A stretch of DNA of 64,000 nt from Ochromonas danica. Lineage: Eukaryota > Sar > Chrysophyceae > Chromulinales > Chromulinaceae. The translations under genes were made by a program, and so were the position numbers. Positions 57,105 through 64,000 of this stretch are shown one piece after another; the first letter of the stretch is position 1, and each line of letters opens with the position of its first letter. The DNA lies in contig VKHL01000057.1 in the NCBI GenBank assembly GCA_015146655.1, forward strand, positions 106,544 to 170,543. The letters are read 5' to 3'. The notes beneath the pieces are model-generated. The model searched no databases and was not told where the DNA came from. It saw only the letters and a program-made list of their open reading frames with translations.

Positions 57105-60100
57105 ATGAGAAGATTCTTAACCTCCTTCCTCACAACCACTCTCTTACTCACCACTTCTACCTCTGGAAAAACTATCTCAAAGATGATTGTGAAAATTGTT
57201 GGTCATCGAGGATATGGTGCCAGTGATGCTCCATTTAACGTGAAACGTGATCTCAATATGCGAGTTGTTCGACCAGTAGAAGGGACCTTGATCAGTCACC
57301 GTAAAGCACTAGAAGATGGTGCTTATGGTATTGAGATGGATGTTATAGAAACACTGGATAACTATCTCGTAGGTACCCATGCAGATGAAGTTCGTCAACA
57401 TGTCCTTGTCCCTTATGATGCTCCAGAGAAGTATATTGGTAGAATGAGACCATCATCCATGGAGAACGAGAAGGCTTACAAAACAGAACAAAAGATCTTC
57501 TTTATCAACTTGAAAGAAGTTTCTTCAACAGTGAACACTGAGACGCGCAGTCACAGTCTGAAGACAATCATTCAAACCACTGCGGAAGTTGATGTCGCGG
57601 TTATTCCTAATCCACCTCCTGCAACTAATCTCCACCCATTTTATGCTACACTCTTGCATCTTGAAAGTAGAAATATAAATAATGCAACAAGAGTGTATGA
57701 CTTGAATGATGTCGAGGATGCTGTCACTGCTGCCTTGGAACGATCAACACCTTCACATGTCCTTGCTGAGGTCAAAGCAGTGGGACACTTGGGGTCGGTT
57801 CAGGTTCTCATTGAGTTCACCCTCGCCTCTCAATCTGCTGCTACTAACCTGGACTGGGGCTCAGACTGTGCCACATCTTATGCACAAGCTTTGTATGAAG
57901 AAGGATGTGATCTTAAGATATTTGATCCAGTCAACTATCAAGCTCAATGTGACATTGAGTTAAATAGTGAGGTGGCCCAAATAAAGATGTGTATGCTCCA
58001 GAAGAGATGGAGCGCATGGTTTGCTGCCTGCTACTTGGGCTTCTCCAACATAGTGCAGAAGTTGCTTTCCGATGGCAGAGTGGACGTGACTGAAAGCTAT
58101 GAGGTAACGTCACTTACTGTGCTCTTTGTCGTCTATAGTTTGAGCTAATTTGCCTAGTGGTTGTCTGGTTGTGCTACCACACGCTTAGAAGAAATATACT
58201 GCGTTACATGCTGCTTGCTTGGGAGGACATCTAGAAGTAGTACGCTTGTTGGCATTGGATGGTAGACTGGATGTCAGCGACTTACTTAAGGTTAGGCTTC
58301 CTGTTTTAGCTGCTTGTATGGGATGTGATTTATGGGTAATGTGTTATGTTCTGCTTGTGCGCAGTATGGTAGTACTCCATTTGAAATTGCTTGCTCCCAC
58401 GATCATCTTGAAGTGGTGAAGTTCTTAGTGTCAGAATATCATACGAGTATAAATGTCAACAAACAAGGCATGGTAAGTGATTGTTATGATGGCATGGTAT
58501 GATAACAATTAGCTGCTCGGCTGGTATAGAGCAGAGTAACGTATTGGTAAATGGTTTGGGTAGTGGTGGTATGTTTAAATAGTAAGAGTGTATATGCTAT
58601 GCTGTCATCGATTGGGGTGTTGAATGCCTTGTAGGCTGCATTCTTTACTTAGAATAAATGTAATATGAAGAGAAGGATACTACGTACTCGACAGATTGAT
58701 AGTAGGATGACAATGAACATACACGATCTCTCTGTGTGTATGAATGAGTATTGAAACACTAAATGATGATTGGTAAAATGTGCTTGTTTGTGGTGATGTA
58801 TTTGTATGTGTGCTTTCTTCAAAGTGTGGAACGCCGTTGTTTACTGCTTCCTTGGATGGTAGAGTGGAAATGGTAAAGTTTCTACTGTCTTGTCGTGGAA
58901 TTGACGTAAATATCTTTGATGAGGTACGGTAGTGTGCGGCTTGTTGCTCATAGAGTGTTTGCTAATTGAGTCGCGCTGAATTGTTTCTGTTGTGTGTAGG
59001 ATCACAGAACAGCATTAATTGCTGCTTGTTTCTATGGTCGTGTGGAGGTTGTCAAGTTGCTGCTGGCTTGTGAAGGAATCGAAGTCAACACAGTCGATAG
59101 AGTGAGTCTGTCGTTTATGCATGTGTATGAGTGTATATGTGTGTTTGATTATGGTGGGCACCCTATATTATGCACTGAAGCATCATATGGATGGCACTCA
59201 GAAATATCGAGTAATGACAGCTTTGTAACAGCAGTATGATTGTATTGTGGTGCGTGAGAGTTGACTGATGCAAGATATGCGATTTTATTTTGATTGTTTA
59301 TAGGGTGGCGATACTGCTTTACATGTTGCTTGTTCTGGAGGCCACTTGGAGGTGGTGAATGAGTTGATCTCCGACAATCGTGTGAATGTCAACCAGCTGA
59401 ATGCGGTAATAAGTCTATGTGACTTGACCATATCTGTTTGTTAGTTCTTTAATTTTGTATTATCAATCCTTATTGTTGGTTCATAGAATGGAGACACCGC
59501 ATTACAGCTTGCTGTTCTAGATGGACGTGTTGAAGTACTCAGAGCATTGTTGTCCAGCAGTCGTATTGATTTAAGTATCACTACAGAGGTCAGGCATGAT
59601 GGGAGTTGTCTTGTAATGATGTTGTGGCACTAAGCATGCTTTTTATGTTTGTGTCAGATTGGACGCAATGTATTTCATTCTGCTTGCTCCCAAGGTAACA
59701 TGGATATGGTGAGATTATTACTCTCAGACAACAGAGTTAATATACTCGCTGTTGATGAGGTAAGATCTGATGTTACAGGTTGTTATGCAGCAGTGCAGAT
59801 GATGATCGTTTGAAACTTAGATGGGCATGACTGCTTTCCATTTGGCTTGCTGTGAAGGTCATGTGGATTTGGTACAGTTGCTACTATCTGATAATAGAGT
59901 CGACATTACAGCCGTGGACGAGGTTAGTCTTATTCGTCATTGTATAATGTGCCGTGTGAAGGTTTACTTTCTAGTTTCATGACGTATTTGATGTTTAGAA
60001 TGGCTGGACTGCTTTTCAATTTGCTTGCTCTCTAGGTCGAATGGAGGTGGTTAAAGTGCTATTGTTGGATGCTCGTTTGGAATTCAATACTACTGATAAG

Positions 60101-61750
60101 GTAAGGTTTATAATGACACGATTGTTTATCATCTATTTCTTGTGATATTACTTTTGGTGGCATATTGTTTTCATTCATGTTTATGTTTGCCTCTACTGTA
60201 ATGAATGCCATTACTTTGTTATGACTTAACGCCAGAACGAAGTCAGTCCATTTCAAGCTGCTTGTGCTGAGGGGCGTGTGGAAGTCGTAAAATTGCTTCT
60301 ATCTGACGAGCGAATTGACGTGGCCGTGGTTGATATTGTAAGGCTCATCGTTGAATGTTGACAATCTTTATAATGCTGATGTTGTGTATAATTGGGACTG
60401 TGTGGATCGTTATATTAGATATTAGTATTATGTGTCATATACTGGTTGATTTGATTGCTTTGTTTTGTGAGGAGTTTTAAATAGTGTTGACATTTGTTGT
60501 TGTACTTTGGGTTACTTACAATATGCTGGTACTTGTGTTGGAAGTGTCAATGATGTTGTGTGCTGACGTGTTATTTATTTTTCTACTCAGTACAAAAGAA
60601 CTCCACTGCACGCTGCTTGTTTTTCAGGCCATTTGGAAGTAGTCGAAGCATTGTTATCTGATGATCGAGTGGAAGTCAATGCGGTCAATGAGGTAAAGCA
60701 CAAAGTTGTTGTTGTAATTATTAGTGGTGGAGGTTATGTTAATGAGATTAGTTACTGTGATTGAGGAATATATAGTGCATACATGTAGTGTCTAGGTATG
60801 CTGTGAGACTGTACTCTGTTTGTTATGTTATTGGATCGATGTTGTTTCTAAGTTTGGTGGTGGACTTTCCAGATGAAAACTATTGCTATTGCTGCAGTGT
60901 GTAGAATAATGCAGTATTAGACTGCTGCTGCAATAGGACAAGTTTGTTAATAATCTTTATGTGGTTGTCTTGTTGTTTGTGAGCAGAACGGAGTGACACC
61001 ATTGCATTTTGCTTGCCTTGAAGGTCATGAAGAGATTGTCAGATTGTTACTATCCAATGATGAAGTAGATGTGATGGCAGGCCTTGTGGTAGGTCATGAT
61101 AATGTTGAATGAGATTGTGATGTTGACGATGTTTGAATACAATGGAGGATGACAACAATGAGTGTTAAATACGTTGTTAAGAATGTTGCTGAGCTGTATT
61201 ATGGCAACGATGCCTTACACTAATATGTATATATGGCGTATATGATCAGACCAAACATTTAGTTCATAAGCAATATTGTGCACATGATGGATGATAATGA
61301 TGTTCAAGTAAACGAGATCTTGCGGATAGACTCTGTGGCTTGTTCTGGTATATGAATAAATATTTCTGTTATTATTGGATACCACTGCAATAATACCGCG
61401 TGCATTTGATAACATGGATACTGTACTGTATATCTAATAACTTCTTTGCTTATAGGACGGAACAACTCCCTTGCATGTTGCTTGCGCTGAAGGCCATGTT
61501 GAAGTTGTTAAGGTGTTACTATCAGATGGTCGCGTTGACGTGAATAAGAAGGATCAGGTATGAATGGACTCAATAGCTATTATTTAAAACACATGCATCC
61601 ACTTGACATTGTGGCACATTTATGACTTGTCTGCTCCTGTATTTCACTTTGACTAATTGTTGTTGGGGATAGTCTGGACGAACTCCTCTGAAGGTGGCCA
61701 AGTCCAAACAGATCAAACGTCTTCTCATTGAGAAGGGAGCGAATAAGTAG
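57105..61750 (+). CDS. GDPD-like domain fused to ankyrin-repeat array
   Basis: Fifteen inferred exons, all phase 0: 57105-58103, 58189-58290, 58365-58472, 58825-58923, 59000-59101, 59304-59405, 59487-59588, 59658-59759, 59821-59922, 59999-60100, 60236-60337, 60591-60692, 60987-61088, 61456-61557 and 61673-61750, giving 801 aa. Exon 1 has a signal-like start (FLTSFLTTTLLLTTST) and a glycerophosphodiester phosphodiesterase-like N-terminal half: GHRGYGASDAP, GTLISHRKALEDGAYGIEMD and LVGTHADE (HR, E-x-D and H-x-D resemble the family's catalytic residues, though ENT reads EGT and HD reads HAD). The usual C-terminal half of GDPD is not recognisable. Ankyrin repeats start near KRWSAWFAACYLGFSNIVQ and continue one per exon, as in GTTPLHVACAEGHVEVVKVL. 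Enzymatic activity is doubtful; ankyrins suggest protein binding. Confidence 0.78.
58189..61557 (+). repeat. Ankyrin exon array, one repeat per exon
   Basis: Thirteen consecutive internal exons each encode one ankyrin repeat. Eleven are exactly 102 bp (34 codons); one is 108 bp and one 99 bp. All introns fall at the same site, between the repeat-ending V-D-E (or equivalent) and the next G-x-T-P-L-H, in phase 0. Introns vary from about 61 to 367 bp, longer than elsewhere in the window. This indicates growth by exon duplication. Confidence 0.88.
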
Positions 61751-62306
61751 TCTCATCATAGATGCAAGAATGCTATTGAGCAAGACGACTATGACTTTGT
61801 TCTTGATATTCTGATTGTGTTTTACTCATAATCACTTTTACTAGACGATACTGTCCGGTTAAATGCATAAATAAAAAATGAATGAATAAACACTTCAATT
61901 CACAGCTCAATCGAGCATGTGACGATGAGATGAGATTTCAATCGAGTTTATTGGTCGTCTAGATTCCCCCATAATTCGTAAATCCCCTTCCAACACACTA
62001 AACTCAGCAGGAGACAACATACAGTAAATTATCAACTTAAAGCAATTCCATGGAATTAAGCTGTGTGCTTGGGTGGGTGTAACGGTCCAGTTGGTTAACT
62101 TCCCACAGACTGTCTCTGTCATTTGATGACAGACAACAACAACAAACAGTCAATAGACTAGACGGCACACTATATACGATATAATACCACCGTCTTGAGC
62201 AGTTGTGAACGATCTCTCCATTCACATTTCTATAGGAGACTTTTATCTCATCCTATCCTTATCTTCCCTTGCTAGTTTTGTCTTTCAATTATCATCTTCT
62301 TCAAAC

Positions 62307-62674
62307 ATGGACATGATGGAAGGAACTCCTTCTCCATCTCGTACTCTTTCTCACAGTCCCTCTGCAGCCAATCATTCTTCCTCTGCTATTCGTACAATTA
62401 GTCCTGAACGACGAGAATGGGTTAAGAAAGAAAGTGAAGACCTTCTCGTGAAAAACCTTCTACTTCGTGAGAAAACAAAAGTTGAAATGTATAAACGACG
62501 TCTTCATCAAGAGAAATTACAACAACAGAGTCGAGACTATCGTGTCTCTCGTTGGATGGACAAAACACGTAATTCACCCTTTGCAGTCAATCTTGTCGCA
62601 GAAGATGAACGAATTACAGAAGAAAATCGTATTCATATGAACCTGTCTACTTGTACCCTAAGGAGACTATGGTA
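62307..62674 (+). CDS. Small basic hypothetical protein, 3' end uncertain
   Basis: From the ATG at 62307 the frame encodes 122 aa and stops at TAG 62672-62674. It is Ser-rich at first (SPSRTLSHSPSAANHSSS), then a charged helix with SPERREWVKKESEDLLVKN, KTKVEMYKRRLHQEKLQQQ and SRDYRVSRWMDKTRN. The frame also runs upstream to 62205 through a hydrophobic stretch, but composition and the ATG at 62307 favour the shorter start. The stop follows ACTATGGTAGGC, where GTAGGC could be an intron donor, so further exons are possible. No family recognised; helix composition recalls cytoskeletal proteins. Confidence 0.5.
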
Positions 62675-62953
62675 GGCAACCTTTATCCAAACGATGATAA
62701 TAATGATAATCTTCAGTGTTGTGAGAGCAGAACACACTCCGACACTTCTACTGACTCCCTCATCTACATCAGCAGCGGTGTCTCCGATAACACCTTCACA
62801 TTCTGCTCTAATAACCTTTGTGCAAGTGCAAATAGCGGAGTGTACGCAGGTTCTGGTCAGATGTTAGCTGTAATCTACTATGGTAATGCTGTCTTCGGCC
62901 AGACTGGAAGAATTGCTTTCCTCACTCTTCCCAACACCCTGTCATTGAACTAA
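62669..62953 (+). other. Open frame, possible downstream exon
   Basis: A frame of about 94 codons from ATG 62669 overlaps the end of the preceding gene in another frame. It is Ser/Thr/Asn-rich, with STDSLIYISSGVSDNTF and VYAGSGQMLAVIYYGN. It may be part of an exon of the preceding gene or non-coding; I could not find a splice arrangement of typical intron length joining them. Confidence 0.2.
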
Positions 62954-63696
62954 AGTGTTGCTTGCTTACTTACTTCTACCTATGCGACTTGAAGACGATT
63001 GTGGGTGTTCTATCGCATCTCTTGGTAGCGATTTTTCTCAATATGGACAAGTCTTGCTTTTTCATTCGTAACATTGTGGGTGAAATATGCGAAGCGATTG
63101 ACGGAATTACTTATTGTGGCCCAAACATTGATTTTTCCATTTTGAGACGATCATTGGCCGATTTATTGTCAACAGCTCATGAGTGGTGATGTAATATTAT
63201 ATCACACATTCTAACTTTTTCTAGATTGAGGTTCATTTTGTGTCTATTGGTTGGTTTCCATGCAATGCATGTGTGTCTATATAACATATGTATGCATAAG
63301 ATTTGTTAGTTGTCAATTAGAGTATGATGCATGTCGATTTTCGATCAGATGGACGCATTTGGTTAAGCTGCTTGTTAATTGTCTCTAATGTTTACATATT
63401 GGACAGACCAACTCCTGGCTTTTGCTTGAAGTCCTAATATATGCTGCTCTAAGATAATTTGTGACCAATTTCAAAGCACCGCGGATTTTGTACCGATACA
63501 CAGCCCTTAGCCTATACAGCCCATATACAGAGCCTTTCTTTTCTTTCTGTCAGGTTTGCATCCTCAGCTAGTGTAATAAAGAGTTCTTCCAGTCCAAGCA
63601 TAGTCTTCTTGCAAGAAAGATTAAGAATCCCTGCTGGGGATCGATGCCATGGTTCCAACATTCTACTCTTGTTGGGAATTCCATCGCCGGGGGAGA
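62954..63696. other. Intergenic region, no gene seen
   Basis: Low-complexity AT-rich sequence with only short frames (one of 75 codons at 62962-63189) lacking domain or splice support. It leads into the duplicated GDPD upstream block. Confidence 0.4.
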
Positions 63697-64000
63697 GAAA
63701 TACTGAAAGTCTCTATTATCTCTCAGAAACATCACATTTAGTTACCTTTTCCTCACTTTCGACTTCCACCACTCAACCATCACCACACCACGCAGCGGGC
63801 TGTGGCCAAGAAAACCGCGAAGTGACACACTCTAGCACTGTGAGCTGGGAGGGTCCGTCTATGTTAAGTTGGTCTTCTCTCTGTCAGCCTTATTGCCATG
63901 GATAGATAGATAATCAAACAAATTGAGACCATCATCCATGGAGAACGAGAAGGCTTACAAAACAGAACAAAAGATCTTCTTTATCAACTTGAAAGAAGTT
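63697..64000 (+). pseudogene. Broken second copy of the GDPD-like gene 5' region
   Basis: From about 63697 the sequence repeats the upstream block of the GDPD-ankyrin gene (about 56877-57080), with small differences such as an inserted CTCTCAGAA and an extra GATA. At about 63925-63928 it jumps directly to the equivalent of about 57447, missing roughly 365 bases. The missing part contains the start ATG, the signal peptide and the HRG and E-x-D motifs of the domain. It then follows the coding sequence (MENEKAYKTEQKIFFINLKE) to the window end with no difference seen. Lacking the start and active site, this copy is probably a pseudogene unless another start is used; its continuation lies outside the window. 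Confidence 0.72.

Noticed and set aside
62675-62719. 45-nt intron (gtaggc to cttcag) joining the small hypothetical gene to downstream sequence
   Set aside because: Shorter than any other intron in the window, and the joined frame is low-complexity and unconvincing.
62962-63189. 75-codon open frame
   Set aside because: Length is within chance expectation, with no domain, no splice support and no ASAFAP or other targeting feature.

Overview
The window is eukaryotic nuclear DNA, almost certainly from a plastid-bearing, flagellated stramenopile (ochrophyte) alga. Three things point there. (1) Most genes carry short introns (about 63-91 nt, GT-AG, often GTAAGT/GTGAGT/GTTAGT donors), placed here by joining reading frames at matching phases. 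(2) Four proteins (S1/EF-hand-like repeat protein, SpoU-type methyltransferase, KAS III, KAS II) start with a signal peptide, three of them followed by a Phe-containing ASAFAP-like junction (CNA-FLF, VTG-FHF, VVQ-SFRL), the targeting signature of red-algal-derived secondary plastids. (3) Several proteins resemble centriole/cilium components (CEP83-like, CSPP1-like). The genus cannot be fixed from the sequence alone.

Layout. 1-1241: 3' end of a hybrid histidine kinase. 1827-3200: histidinol-phosphate aminotransferase. 3782-16231: metabolic/plastid block with the S1 repeat protein, a GT8-type glycosyltransferase, a SpoU methyltransferase, and KAS III and KAS II of type II fatty acid synthesis arranged head to head. 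16454-19751: a royal-jelly/yellow-family protein and a CEP83-like coiled-coil protein. 20150-26433: four tandem minus-strand paralogues of an unrecognised, probably nuclear protein family. 26771-40314: a giant PDZ plus coiled-coil gene of about 4.4k codons containing seven essentially identical 972-bp in-frame repeats and a 10-N assembly gap. 40542-45771: a secreted Cys-repeat protein, a FAM13-like RhoGAP and a VOC-fold protein. 45996-56413: a large coiled-coil protein and a CSPP1-like protein. 57105-61750: a GDPD-like domain fused to an ankyrin array in which nearly every repeat is its own phase-0 exon. 62307-64000: a small hypothetical gene and a broken second copy of the 5' part of the GDPD gene.

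Functional links are modest: KAS III/KAS II work consecutively in plastid fatty acid synthesis and share a divergent promoter region; CEP83-like, CSPP1-like and the giant coiled-coil proteins may all serve the flagellar/centrosomal apparatus. No tRNA, rRNA, CRISPR array or autonomous transposon was recognised. All exon boundaries were inferred by eye from frame continuity, splice consensus and paralogue or family comparison, without transcript data.
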